In this document: piece by piece, positions 11,115 to 22,862 of the stretch
How positions within the stretch are numbered: position 1 is the stretch's first letter
Layout: every line of letters begins with the position of its first letter
Program-made: the position numbers and the translations under genes
Assembly: GCA_023678885.1 (NCBI GenBank)
Contig: CM043012.1
Location: 14,234,036-14,298,035 of the forward strand
Origin: Pogostemon cablin
Taxonomy: Eukaryota; Streptophyta; Magnoliopsida; Lamiales; Lamiaceae
Direction: 5' to 3'
Length of the DNA stretch: 64,000 bases
The notes under the pieces: model-generated
The model's database searches: none
Told to the model about the DNA's origin: nothing
Seen by the model: the letters and a program-made list of their open reading frames with translations, nothing else

Positions 11115-11560
11115 GAAAAGAGCCCTTTTTTGATCTCTTAAAAGGGGGAGCTCCTTTATGAGGCTTCGTTTGATGGAGTAGTTAGAGAAAGCCCAGGGTT
11201 TGGTTTGAACTCACAAATTATATACAGAATTACGAAATTGTGTTAGACCAAAGTTGAATTATTGAACCACTTTATTCTATTATTATTAAATTGGATTCCA
11301 AAGTGTTTTTTAAATATGTCACTTGTCAGTGCCCAATATTTTAAGAAGTGTCTCTCTCTAATTATTGGGGCCCAATCCCAAGGGTAGGGCCTACCTTCCC
11401 GTTTTCTGACTCAGCTTCAAGATTCCGGTGACTCCACGTTGCCGAGAAGGACGCGTGTCCGCATATGACAAGGCGTCATTATTGCTGGGCCCTACCCGAT
11501 TGGCCCCTTTCATTAATTTAATTTCACGGAGCTTTTGGACTATTGGGACTAAGCCCACTT
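11115..11560 (-). promoter_or_regulatory. Putative FLZ promoter and 5' leader
   Basis: On the minus strand a TATATAA-like box lies near 11226-11219, about 105 bp before the start codon. Further upstream (11395-11515) is a GC-rich island with an inverted repeat, GGGGCCCAATCCC...GGGTAGGGCC against GGGCCCTACCCGATTGGCCC, and ACGT-type cores (CCACGTTGCC, GACGCGTGTC). No transcription start can be seen directly. Confidence 0.35.
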
Positions 11561-12414
11561 GCGGTGGGCCCACTGAGAGTGATGTGCTGTGCTGCTGAAT
11601 TCTCACCCACTGTGTTGAGCTGTTCTGTGTGGAATGACGGATTTGCCCCCCAATACTTTTTTTTACCAAATCAAACCTACTCTTTTAAAGATATTATTCT
11701 TTTGCCTAAAGAAAAAGATGGGTGATCTTGTTTATTTATTGGGGAAAAAATAAATGAAAGCATCAAATTGATTTTCAATTCTCCAATCTCTAGGTGATTT
11801 TTTTTTTCCCACTTTTAGTTTTTTTTTAAAGGAGATTTGGTTCTACCAACATTATTTTACAAAAGAAAAACATTAATTAATTAAACGAGTATATCATCAC
11901 TGTTTAGAAGTCTTCCACAAATATTTTACACTTAACTAACTAATAATATAGGTTTAAGAAGAGATTAGAAATATCTCATACTCTATTTGCATTAACACAT
12001 AATCTGATGAGGTTCGAAATATATTATTTTTTATTTTAGTTTGTTTCATTATAAAATATGTATTTTTTAGTAAATACAGGCCTTACATTCCATAACAAAA
12101 GTTTAAAAAGTTACCAAGACATCATTTTAAATTAAAAAACTGGAAGGCATAAAAGTAAAAGAACTTTCAAAACTCACCCTATACTCATTAGATATTGTAT
12201 TCTTAAATTTAGATGCAAAAAAGTAAATAAATATGTGGAGTGAATATAATATTTAATGTGTGGTCGATGCCTTTTTAGGTATGTAACTATTTTTTATTCT
12301 TTGATTTTAATTTTAAGTTGTAACAAATTGTGTAAGACTTTATGGATAGTGGTATATGTTTATTTGAATTTTGACAATAACTTGTATATAATTTCCATTT
12401 TTGCACAACTTTGG
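11561..12414. other. AT-rich spacer, no gene recognised
   Basis: No motif, repeat boundary or coding region was recognised. Confidence 0.5.
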
Positions 12415-13020
12415 TAACCTCCTTCCTTCATCTTCCGTGTATGTTTTCCTTTCTTATTTTATATATTTTTTTAAACTGTTGCTGTTACTGGTTTTTTTTA
12501 TTATTTAATTTTAGGGATATAATTGCAATTTTACCCTTGTGGTTTAGGGTATAATTTATCCCTAGGGTTTAGAGTATAATTGTAATTTTACCCTTATTGT
12601 TTAGGGTATATAATTTATCCCTTAGGGTTTAGGGTATAATTGTAATTTTACCTTTGTGGTTTAGAGTATAATTTATTCCCTAGGGTTTAGGGTATAATTG
12701 TAATTTTACCCTTTTGATTTAGGGTATAATTTATCCCTAGGGTTTAGGGTTTATGGTATAATTGTAATTTTACCCTTGTGGTTTAGGGTATAATTTATCC
12801 CTAGGGTTTAGGGTTTAGGGTATAATTGTAATTTTACCCTTGTGGTTTAGGGTATAATTTATCCTTAGGTTTTAGGGTATAACAATCATTTAAATAAAAT
12901 AAATTTAAAAATAAAATAAAAAACAACATTAATGGACAGATTTTAATTAAGAAGGGTGTGGAATTGGTACACCCGGTTATACCCTAATCTCTCTCTTAAA
13001 TTTTTTATAAGATAGATATA
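12415..13020 (-). repeat. Dispersed repeat with telomere-like TTTAGGG minisatellite, copy 2
   Basis: This is the reverse-complement counterpart of 8215-8735. It holds about six degenerate 57-64-bp units of GGGTTTAGGGTATAATTGTA and ATTTTACCCTTGTGGTTTAG type, with the same flanks inverted (AACCTCCTTCCTTC on the left, GGTACACCCGG on the right). The two copies face each other about 3.7 kb apart with the FLZ gene between them. Confidence 0.8.
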
Positions 13021-13383
13021 TTTTAACTTTAAGTAAATTAATTTTTAAGGTGATATGTGCTAAAAAATTGGATCGAGTATTAATTGATGTGAAAAAATAT
13101 AAGAGAGAAAGAGTATTAATTGAGAAAAAAATGTATAAAATGTATGTGAGTTAGGGATTAATAATGTTTGTGGGTGCATATTTGAGTGGTTTTAAAAACC
13201 CAAAACAAACCTATATCATTGTTGATCATTTGGATTTTAGAATCTAAATTTTCAAACCTAAATTTCTTAATTCCACGTAAGCCGAAAATAAATATAATGT
13301 TGATTTTGAAAATCAAAATCTAATTTTCAAAATTGAAATTAAAGCGGGTTGAATAAAAAAAATATTGTTTTAGACTAACTTGA

Positions 13384-13796
13384 CATTACAAAAAAAATAT
13401 TTTTCAGCAACCGAATTTACCAACGGAATTCAATTCGTTGGTAATTATCAATGGATTAGCAACAAAAATGACATTTTTATTTTAGCAACAGAATGTCAAC
13501 GGATTTATTCTCTATTTTAGCAACGGAATACAATCCGTTGGTAATTACCAATGGATTACTAAGGGAATCATTATATAAATTGACAACGGAATTATTGGGA
13601 ACGGATTATAATTGAATTGATTTTTTGTTACGGATTATAATTGAATTGATTTTTTGTTGCTAAAAATTTACCAACCCTCACTTTACAAACAGAATTTTAC
13701 CAACGGATTTTGTTGCTAATCCGTTGATAAGTCAATTTAACAATGATATTAAAATTTTTACCAACTAAATATTTCATTGATAAAAAAATTTTTAGT
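13384..13796. mobile_element. CACTA-like MITE remnant
   Basis: It starts CATTACAAAAAAAATATTTT, close to the CACTACAAAAA terminus of CACTA elements, followed by subterminal repeats of CAACGGAAT/ATTCGTTGGTAA type in both orientations. The end near 13796 matches a second terminus-like segment at 15636-15700 that ends TTTTGTAGTG. No 3-bp target duplication was confirmed. Confidence 0.4.
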
Positions 13797-14310
13797 CTGA
13801 GAGTAATAACGAGGATGACTAATGAATTGTTTACAAAAATAAATAAACTAACTACAAAGCACGTAAAAGACAGTGAATTATGGAAAAAGGCGATGAAAGA
13901 GTTAACAAAATGCTTTAATTCTTTAGCAATGTAAACGTGGCAAAAGTACACATCCATATTTGTCTCAAGACAATTGAGATTGCCTATTTACGTGTCACGT
14001 CATTCCTCAAATTACCAACGGCCTAGAGTTTAATTATCATTTAGTAGAGTGGTGTCTTTATTTTATTTATGTTATGAAACACATGGTTACAATATCTTTA
14101 TTAAATTTATTTATGTTATGAAACCTGGCATGGAATACGATTTAGAATAGGAGATTTGGATCATGTCTAAAAACTTAAATTATACCTATCATTACACTTC
14201 AATATTTTACTTTTTTATTTTATAATTTTAAAATCAACCCTTGTTAAATTTGATTAAAATAACTTTTTACACTAATGCAATATTTATTAATTAAAAAGAA
14301 ACATGTATAT
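13797..14310. other. AT-rich spacer, no gene recognised
   Basis: A short frame at about 13743-13934 encodes a lysine-rich peptide with no family I know; it overlaps the CACTA-like end and is probably fortuitous. Confidence 0.4.
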
Positions 14311-14319
14311 AAAATTTCT

Positions 14320-14790
14320 TGTATAAACAAGCGTGTATAAAAATGTGTTAATTATGTGTATACATTCGCGTATAAGAATTTATATACATTTGTATAAGAA
14401 TGTGCATACACACTTTTTTATACATACTTGTGTTGTATATAAATTATCCGTATATATTCAAGCGTGTATAAGAATATAGTATACACACTTGTGTATAAAC
14501 TATCTGGGTAATCAAACGTGTATAAGAATGTGTATACATTTGTGTACAATTTGTATATATACACAATATATTCGTGTAAATACAATATAATTCGTGTTTA
14601 TACACACTCGTGTATTAAAGTGTATATGCATTCGTATATACACACAACATTATTTGTGTACAATTTGTACATATACACAATATATTCGTGTAAATACAAT
14701 ATTATTCGCGTTTATACACACTTTTGTATTAAAGTGTAGATGCATTCGTATATACACACAACATTATCTATAAATATAAAAAGTGTTTAA
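14320..14790. repeat. Tandem repeat of GTGTATA-rich units with a 114-bp duplication
   Basis: A clear two-copy 114-bp tandem repeat starts at 14541 and 14655 (each TGTGTACAATTTGTA...). The preceding 220 bp consists of shorter, decayed iterations of GTGTATAAGAATGTGTATAC. Open frames here arise from the repeat. Confidence 0.75.
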
Positions 14791-14799
14791 AATTTTGTA

Positions 14800-15635
14800 T
14801 AAGGTTATACACTATTATTTCGTGTATAATTTATTTATTTATTTATCTTTTTGTAATTCCTAAGATAAAAAGAGTTTTCTTTATAACTAGGAAATAAATA
14901 AAAAAGATGTTTTTTTTCCTGATGGGCACAGTCATATTACTTTTTTTTCTTATGATTATTTTCTTTGTGATTATGTAATCCTTCCCTCCCCATAATAAGT
15001 GCTCACATACTGTAATATTTTTATACTAATTACTTTATTATAATAATCTTTTTATATAATAAATAAATTATAAGATATGTTATGTGTTAGGTAAGAATGA
15101 TAAATTTAAAATTAAGATGTATTTTGAGATTTTAAATTGATGTGATATTTTTATTTTTTAGGTGTGACATTTATTATTGAATAAACAGAAACATAAAATG
15201 TGATACACCCTTCGTCTAATTGATAGGTATCCATTTGTTTTTGCACGTGAATTAATGAGTATAATAATTTAATGTCTAGTGAATTGAGGATATAATATTT
15301 TTATAATTTATTTAATATTTAGTGGATTGAGGGATATTATAATATTTTAATATCTAGTAGGCAGTTGTATTATTGTTAAATGTGAGCCTCATAAATAGTG
15401 AATTGAATATAATAATACTATTTTGTGGATCACATCAATTAAAAAAAAATTATATTGAAACAATACAAATAGCAAAATAAATACTCTATGATAGAGTATT
15501 TATTATGTGACGAATAGAATATATAACTTTACGGTATAATACACGGTGATCGTCCAACTTTTTATTTTACTCTCGCAACCAATCTTGCCACTCAATTTTT
15601 TTTCTCATATCACCTGCAAATATTTACACTAATTT
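14800..15635. other. AT-rich spacer with a decayed Stowaway-like segment
   Basis: A segment from about 15206 (ACCCTTCGTCTAATTGATAG) looks like a decayed Stowaway end; no matching right end was located. No gene is recognised. Confidence 0.4.
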
Positions 15636-15700
15636 AACAATGGAATTAAAGTTTTTACCAAAGAAATGTTCCGTTAAAAAAAAAAATTTTGTAGTGAATT
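15636..15700. mobile_element. Solo CACTA-like terminus
   Basis: This short segment matches 13734-13798 in the same orientation and ends TTTTGTAGTG, the reverse of CACTACAAAA. It is probably a truncated element end. Confidence 0.35.
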
Positions 15701-15762
15701 GTTTGGGAGGGAATTAATTAAGCAGCAAAATCTAAGTCAAGCAAATAAAATCTAAATATAAA

Positions 15763-16230
15763 AATACTCTTCAAATTATTGTAAACCTTAATTTATCAAT
15801 TATTTTTTTATACATGAAAAATTACTCTTTAGAAAGATGTCTATTACTCTTCTAAATGAAAAATATTACTCTTCAAAGAGTAAATTTTAATATACTAAAG
15901 AGTATTTTTGCAAAAATAAGATTTACGTGTGAACCCGATTCACACTAAACTCACTCATTATGTAATTATCATTTTATTACATTATTATTTATAAAATAAT
16001 ATATACTTATACAATATAATCAAATAATAAATCATTACAATATAATATGTAATAACTAGATTTAATAATAAAATTCAATCATCATCTACTCTAAAATAAT
16101 CATTATAATATAATGATATTTATTCATCAAATCAAAAGTAGCCCTTGGATGAGGCAATTTCACTTTTAAAAGTCAATATGTTTGAAAATCATTATTGAAA
16201 GTTGCGCAATTTCACTATTAAATGACTTAT
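15763..16230 (-). mobile_element. Partial copy of the Mutator-like foldback element
   Basis: In reverse complement this matches about 30440-31150 closely, including TTTAGTGTGAATCG, TACTCTTTGAAGAGTAATAT and the TCATCCAAGGGCTACTTTTG segment. It lacks the terminal part and target duplication of the copy at 30260-32327, so it is a truncated second member of that family. Confidence 0.7.
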
Positions 16231-16273
16231 ATAAGACGAGTAAGTAATGGAACATTTTAATGAAAAGTAATAT

Positions 16274-16528
16274 TTTCTCCGTCTCGTTCTAATAGTTATA
16301 TTTTTTTGTTGCATGAATATTAAGGAATATAATATTTAAATATGTATTGAAGTGAGAGAAATAATATTTTAATATATAGTGAACAGTTGTATACTTGCAT
16401 TAGTATTATAGGTGGGATTCATAAAGATTTTTTAATTGTTTTGTGCATATATCAAAAAGGAAAATGTGACTATTAAGATTAGACTTTCAAATTGAAAATA
16501 TGTAATCATCATAATGAGACGGAGGTAG
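16274..16528. mobile_element. Stowaway-type MITE
   Basis: The left end TTCTCCGTCTCGTTCTAATAG is mirrored by GAGACGGAGGTAG on the right, followed by TA. The interior is non-coding. Confidence 0.65.
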
Positions 16529-16854
16529 TACTTCAAGTAATTAAAAGTGACAATAAGACATTTAACTATTTCATAAATAATTAATAATAAAAAAAATAAC
16601 AACATTTTTACATAAAAATAATAACATTCTTCACAAAGTCACAACTAATTAAGAATAATTAATCTCATTATAAGAGAATCACATACTCTATAACATAAGA
16701 CTATTTCTATAATATGAATAAACACCAGTCAAAATTGTTTCACGAATCATTTCATGAAACTTTATTTTAAATAATTTTAATTACTTAGTCCGAAAAGAAG
16801 CCGCAATTTACACATATCTATTACATATGAATTATGATGCACATGTTAAACATG
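16529..16854. other. AT-rich spacer, no gene recognised
   Basis: Nothing recognisable. Confidence 0.5.
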
Positions 16855-16930
16855 ACATAGTTGGTCCAATGGTTGAATGGTTTTAGTTTAATTTTTTACT
16901 CGGGTTCGAGTGTATTTTTTCTTTCCTTTT
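16855..16930 (+). mobile_element. Possible tRNA-like SINE head
   Basis: GTTGGTCCAATGGTTGAA resembles a tRNA D-arm/A box and GGGTTCGAGTGTA a B box, about 40 bp apart, followed by a T-run. No complete cloverleaf can be drawn, so this is a SINE fossil rather than a tRNA gene. Confidence 0.35.
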
Positions 16931-17032
16931 TTTTAATCTAAGTTTAATTTTTTTCTTTATTTATGACTAATAGTTCATTAATAAAATAAGCAATTTTTTA
17001 TATTATTAAATTATATATATATATATATATTA

Positions 17033-17762
17033 TGGGTATTATATCCCTCATGCCTAATGGGCCGGAAGCCCAATAAGCTAATGTGCCACGAGAAAGAGGC
17101 CCAACTACGAGGAGGTCCAAAGAGGAGGAGAATGACGAATCAAGGGGCATCAGCAACCCAAACAAGAAGGTCCAAGTCCAAAAGACACGCCTCGGAGAAG
17201 AACCAAGAAGATGGGGCCAGGAAAAGGGGGAAAGAGCAGAAAACCCACTAAAAGGATAGAGAGCCGAGACTCCTCGGCAGTACACCCCGGCTCCAAAGCT
17301 GAGGAAGACATCTAAGAGCTCGGACGAACAACAAAGCCTCGGAAGCCGACCCTTCCAACGATTGAGAGGAGTATCAGAACTGTTAGGCAAAGTACAGATA
17401 CAACTGTGGGAACGGCTAGTGCGCGACAGGCTAGAGGACAAGAATAACGGTAAGAAGGGATGTCTTGGGCAGCACTCTCATACTAGAGGACAACACACAA
17501 TATACACGTCTCTCTTCATCTACCAATAGGAAGCAAGCAAAGGACAGAAAAAGACCTGCTGCACTCTGGGAGACACCTGGTGGCACTCTGCACTGGCTGC
17601 TGAAAGTCGCCGATGTACCAGGAGCCTCCATTTATGGTTGCTTGTCTTCTTCCAAGTGGCACCATGGGATTAGACGATCGTTAGGGTTTTGTTGGTAGTA
17701 TAAATAGCTTCTCTCACAAGAGAGAAGCAGGTTACTCATTCTCACTTTAGACATTACACTTG
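17033..17762 (+). mobile_element. Probable solo LTR, left part (split by the copia element)
   Basis: The segment is GC-richer than its surroundings, has a TATA box (TATAAATAGC, from 17699) and breaks off exactly at the copia insertion; the remainder resumes at 27199 after the 5-bp duplication. The start TGGGTATTATATCCC and distal end GTATCAACA would fit TG...CA LTR ends, but no convincing outer duplication is visible in the AT-repeat flanks. Frames inside it show no known domain. Confidence 0.5.
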
Positions 17763-18653
17763 TGTTGATGTGAAGTGTTGAGACCAGTATAATCACATCT
17801 GGAATCACACCTGTCAATCCACCAGTTATTTTATTAACCACTAACGTTGTTTGTTGTTTCGACTGGTGTTGTGCTTAATGTTACTTTCAGGGGTGTTGCA
17901 GTTGAAGTGCTGAACGTGTTGGATGCAAAGACTAAGTCAAACGCAGACCTTGAAGACCCCGAAGCAAACTGGAAATATCCGAAAGCTTTAGAAGGATCTA
18001 GAAGGCGAAAATACTACCTCTCTTAGTGGGCGGTTATTTAAGTCTGCATGGGTGGTTTCTACACCTCCCACGTGAGCCACTCATCATTTGGAGCCTGCAA
18101 CCATCTATAAATGGAAGCTGCTGGTTGTTAAGACAAGTGATTTGATTTGGATCGAAAAGGAAATCCCACTATACAGTGAAAAAGATCCTAGATAGGTTTC
18201 TGTCATAGTGTTTGTACTTGTGTTGTAACACTTGGTTCAACATCAGTTGTCTACTGTTATTACCGTACGTTTTGTGTTTGTTGTTCACAGGCAGTGGAAG
18301 CCCACATGTAAAGTAGGCTTAGATTCTAACAAGTCTAGATTCTGCCATTTGGGAACGTGTTTGAATTTTAGATCCGATTTTGTATTCGAAGGGTGGAAGA
18401 ATTGTTTCCATACCTAAAAGTTTGTTTTTGTAATCACATTTTCCAATAGTGATATTTATGCCATGAGGCCACCACAAACTTGCAAAAGTTTGTAGAAATA
18501 TTGAGTAATCCGTGTGTTAAGTCTTTCGCTGATTTACAACTTGTTCTATACTTAGTCAAGTTACATTCTGATACATATAGTGTTGTTCAAAGTGTCATCA
18601 CACTTAGGACAACATCGTACCAATAACACACTTTGCACCATTGGGACCTGACA
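17763..18653 (+). repeat. 5' LTR of the Sirevirus
   Basis: It starts TGTTGATGTG and ends ACCTGACA. A G-box CACGTG (18069-18074) stands about 32 bp upstream of a TATA box TATAAAT (18106-18112), the likely promoter of the element's RNA. The 3' LTR keeps the G-box but has TATATAT in place of the TATA box. Confidence 0.93.
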
Positions 18654-18655
18654 AG

Positions 18656-18669
18656 TGACATTAGAGCCA
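18656..18669 (+). other. Primer-binding site
   Basis: TGACATTAGAGCCA starts 2 bp after the LTR and resembles the initiator-Met tRNA complement (TGGTATCAGAGC) used by Ty1/copia elements, with about three mismatches. Confidence 0.65.
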
Positions 18670-18719
18670 ACACTTGACGATACTAAGTGTTGATTCCTGG
18701 TGTTAAGTGTTGAGTTATT

Positions 18720-19835
18720 ATGGATTACTCTGCATCCGTCACCCATCCTCCCATTCTTGATAGAATAAATTATGCCTTGTGGAAAACTCGGATGAGGTCA
18801 TACATCATGGCATGTGATGATAAAGCTTGGAAGATCATTCTGTCTGGATGGACACCTCCCACTGTAGAAGATAAATATGGAGATCAGATTCTCAAGGACG
18901 AACTCGATTGGACTGTCAAGGAGAGCAACTTATCTGCATACAACTGCAAAGCTCTTAATGCAATCAGCTCTTCGGTTGATCCAGTGATGTTCAACTTGAT
19001 TCAAAATTGCATATCTGCTAAAGATGCTTGGGAAAGACTACAAGAACACTATGAAGGTTCTGGTAGTGTCAAGAGAGCAAAGGCAAGACTGCTGAGTACG
19101 AAGTTTGAAATCTTGAGGATGAGAGAAGATGAGACCATCAACTCTTACAATGAAACGCTGTATGAAGTCGTGAACGAGCTGCAATCACTTGGTGATCTAA
19201 TTTCCAATTCCAGGTTAGTAAACAAAACACTTCGCACTCTTCCTAGGAGATTTAATAGCAAAGTTTGTGCTATAGAAGAAGCTAGGAATACTGATACTAT
19301 GAGTCATAATGAGCTTATGAGCATTTTGAAAACTTATGAAATGGATATGTCTCAACAAGATTCTGCGTATGATAGAAAAAATGTTGTTGTTTTTAAAAGT
19401 GATGCTCCTTCATGTTCTGGAAGAACATCAACTATTACTGAAATCTCACAGTTTGATGAAAATGTTGATGATATTTCAGATGACACTGATAATATTGTTT
19501 TACTTGCTAAGAAATTTGAAGCCTATTTGAGAAATCAGAAAAACAAGTCTAAAGAAAATATTCAGCCTAGGACAGAACATTCTCCTCATACTCCCCAAAC
19601 TCGTACTCCTCAATCTCTTACCCGTAGACTCGCTCAAAGAAAACTCAAGTATGATCCTGAATTTAGAAAGACCCTCATTTGTAGTGAATGTACTGGTTTT
19701 GGTCATTATGCAAATGAATGTGCTAATACTTTTTTGAAGAGAAGGATGAACTTAAATGTTTCATTGAGTGATGATGAATCTGAAGGTGATCAGAGACAAA
19801 GGATGAAGAGCTGGCATTTATGTCAGAATGTGTAA
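18720..19835 (+). pseudogene. Sirevirus gag (UBN2-type capsid and zinc knuckle)
   Basis: The open part is 371 residues. It starts with the DUF4219-like segment (ILDRINYALWKTRMRSYI), continues through the UBN2-type gag region (AKDAWERLQEHYEG, LSTKFEILRMREDETI), and has a CCHC-like zinc knuckle near residue 320 (CSECTGFGHYANEC). Gag forms the virus-like particle and the knuckle binds RNA. The frame breaks near 19,820; homologous sequence continues in other frames past stops at about 20,006, 20,110 and 20,308, and a second knuckle-like motif (CHYCSVPGHIRPFC) follows at about 20,332. Confidence 0.85.
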
Positions 19836-20331
19836 GTGAAGGACTTCCTGAAAGTGACACAGATGTTGAGTTGAATGTGACAACATCTACTTTGACATCA
19901 AGCAAGGTTCAGTCTATTTCTGATTCTGATGTGAAATTTACTAATGTCTTTTACGCTAGAGCAGGTACATCTGAAGAGCAATTGGAAAGCAAAATTGTGA
20001 ACTTTTGAAGGAACTTCAAAAGGTCGACCAAGAGAATGATGGTTTGATTGAAACTATCACAAGACTTAAGGTAAATCTTACTAGAAAGGATGCTGAAATT
20101 TCAAAACTCTAAGAACAATTGACTGCTTCAATACTAAGTTTCAAAAAGTATTCTAAAAGTACACCTGTCTTAAGTGAAGCTTTGTGTGTTGGTAAATCTG
20201 ATATGACTGGTCTTGGATTTTCTGAAAACTCTAACCCTTTTAGTTTTGAAAAACCTGTGAATTTTGTGAAACCTGGATCAAAAAGTTTTTCTAAAAAGTT
20301 TCCAAAATAGAGAGGCAAGAGAACTTTTATC

Positions 20332-22862
20332 TGTCATTATTGTTCAGTTCCTGGTCACATTCGTCCATTTTGTTTTAAACTGAAAGATGACTTGTTCTCT
20401 GGAAAAGTGTTGCCTAAAATGTTACCACACAAGTATTCACACACACCAAAATCTACTTGGGTCAGAAAACCAAAAGTGCTATCTAATGTGGCTTGTACTT
20501 CGTTACAAGCATGTGTACCCGGTTTATGGTATTTTGATAGTGGTTGTTCTAGACATATAACTGGAAATGTTGAACATTTGAAAAATTATGAAGTTTTTGA
20601 TGGTGGTAAGGTTACTTATGGTGGTCGCTCTAAAGGTAACATTGTTGGTAAAGGAACTTTAAATGTTAAAGGTTTCCCAAATTTGAAGAATGTGCTGCAT
20701 GTTGAAGGTTTGTGTGCTAATTTGATAAGCATAAGTCAATTATGTGATGATAATCTGTATGTAAAATTTGACAAGAATTCATGTTTTGTGTTGAATGAAA
20801 CTGATGAGTGTGTGATGGTTGGTAATCGATCTGTTGATAATTGTTATCTGATTGGTAACAATACTTACTGCAACATCACACAATATGACGAAAGCATACT
20901 TTGGCATCAAAAACTTGGCCATGTAAATTACATAAATTTACAAAAATTGGTTAAGTTGGAAGTTGTTAAAGGTCTGCCTAAGCTCAGTTTCAAAGACCCT
21001 CCCATTTGTGGTTCATGCAAAAAAGGTAAAAAGATGGAAGATGACATCTCAGATCTGATTGAGATTGCAGAACCAGTGAACAATGTTGAGCCAAAAGTGA
21101 TCACATTACCTACAACATCTGAGAATGAGTCTGAAGATGATGAGAACCAGATCCACAGAACTCTCATGAATTCCCTTAACTACAGATATAAGAAGGATCA
21201 CCCTTCTTCACAGATCATAGGAGAAACCTCAGTTCGTGTTCAAACCAGAAGGAAAGGTAAATTCAGAGATGTGGTAAGATCAGTTTGCATGTCCAACATA
21301 TGCAATCAGGTATGTGCTGAATGCTATTTTTCTTCTGTGGAACCCAAAAATATTTCTGAAGCTTTAAAAGATGAATGTTGGATTCAGGTTATGCGTGAAG
21401 AACTTGAACAATTCACTAGGAATGATGTTAGGAATCTAGTCCCTAGGCCTACAAACACTAATGTCATTGGAACTAAGTAGATTTTCAAGAACAAAACTGA
21501 TGAATCTGGTAATGTAGTAAGAAACAAAGCTAGACTTGTTGCACAAGGATACACACAGGTTGAAGGGATAGATTTTGATGAAACATTTGCTCCTGTAGCT
21601 AGAATCAAGTCTATTAGGCTTCTTTTGGCTATTGCATGCTTTGTTGGTATCAAATTGTTTCAAATGGATGTTAAAGCTGCTTTTTTAAATGGAATTTTAA
21701 ATGAAGAAGCTTTGTTGAACAACCAAAAGGTTTTATTGATCCTTTCTATCCTGATCATGTTTATAAATTGAAAAAAACTTTGTATGGTCTAAAGCAAGCT
21801 CCTAGAGCATGGTATGGTAGGCTAACTGACTTCTTACTTCAATTTGAATTCATTATGGGTGAGGCTGATAGAACTCTTTTCATTAAGCATGAAGCTAATG
21901 GTTTCTTGATTGCTCAAATCTATGTTGATGACATTGTATTTGGAGCAACATCTCAAGTCATGATGGACAGTTTTGTGAAAGCCATGACTACCACTTTTGA
22001 AATGAGTCTTGTTGGTGACCTAAATTAATTTTTAGGGCTCCAAATTAAGCAAAGTGATTGTGGTATTTTCATCTTACAGAGTAAGTATGCTAAAAACTTG
22101 GTGAAAAGATTTGGTCTTGAAAATGCTAAGCCTATGAAAACACCTATGGGAACATCACATAAACTGTGCAGATATGATGTCGGCCCTGATGTTGACCACA
22201 CTCTGTATAGATCTATGATTGGTAGCCTTCTGTATTTAACTGCTAGTAGACTTGACATTATGTATAGTGTCTGTGTTTGTTCTAGGTACCAAGCAAATCT
22301 CAAGGAATCTCATATGAAAGCTGTAAAGAGGATAATCAGATATGTGGCTGGAACTGTTGACATGGGACAATGGTTCTCAAAGGACACTAACAGCTCTTTG
22401 GTTGGATACAGTGATGCTGATTGGGCTGGTGATTGTGATGACAGGAAGAGCACAAGTGGTGGATATTTTTACATGGGTAACAATCATGTTTCTTGGCATT
22501 CTAAAAAATAAAATTGCATATCCCAATCCACTGCTGAATCTAAATATATTGCTGCTGAAAGTTGTTGCACACAGTTTCTTTGGCTAAAAAAGATGCTAGA
22601 TGATTATGTGCTTGAGACTGATACTCTAATGATTAACTGTGATAACACAAGTGCTATAAACATTTCAAAAAATCTAGTTCAACACTCACTCACTAAACAT
22701 ATTAGCATTAGACATCATTTTCTGAGAGATTTAGTTGAGAAGGGAGTAGTCAAACTGGAGTATATTTCCACTGAAAAACAACTTGCTGACATATTCACAA
22801 AAACACTTGATTTCGAGAGGTTTTCTTCACTTAGGAAATCTCTTGGACTCTGCATTTCATAA
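20332..22862 (+). pseudogene. Sirevirus pol: protease, RT and RNase H, integrase core deleted
   Basis: The protease site is at 20,530 (FDSGCSRHITGN). GAG-pre-integrase follows (ILWHQKLGHVN, ending CGSCKKGKK near 21,030). The next residues already belong to the acidic linker before RT, so the whole integrase core is missing. RT motifs are recognisable: RLVAQGYTQVEGIDF, DVKAAFLNG, LYGLKQAPRAWY and the catalytic YVDD (about 21,920). RNase H has GYSDADWAGD and the ADIFTK end. Breaks: TAG at 21,478-21,480 where the family has Trp, a frameshift near 21,710, TAA at 22,026-22,028, and TAA at 22,509-22,511 where Gln is usual. Confidence 0.88.

Noticed and set aside
10540..11133. A 197-codon plus-strand open frame over the FLZ gene
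   Set aside because: It is the antisense shadow of FLZ exon 1; the minus strand has the zinc-finger motif and correct splice sites.
14518..14739. A 73-codon frame rich in Tyr and Ile
   Set aside because: It is produced by the 114-bp tandem repeat and has no independent support.
13384..15700. A single 2.3-kb CACTA element spanning both termini
   Set aside because: The flanking triplets do not match, and the right terminus is a direct repeat of an inner segment at 13734-13798, so two separate remnants are more likely.
16998..17841. Short frames on both strands before the copia element
   Set aside because: They fall in an LTR-like region, show no domain, and are broken by the copia insertion.
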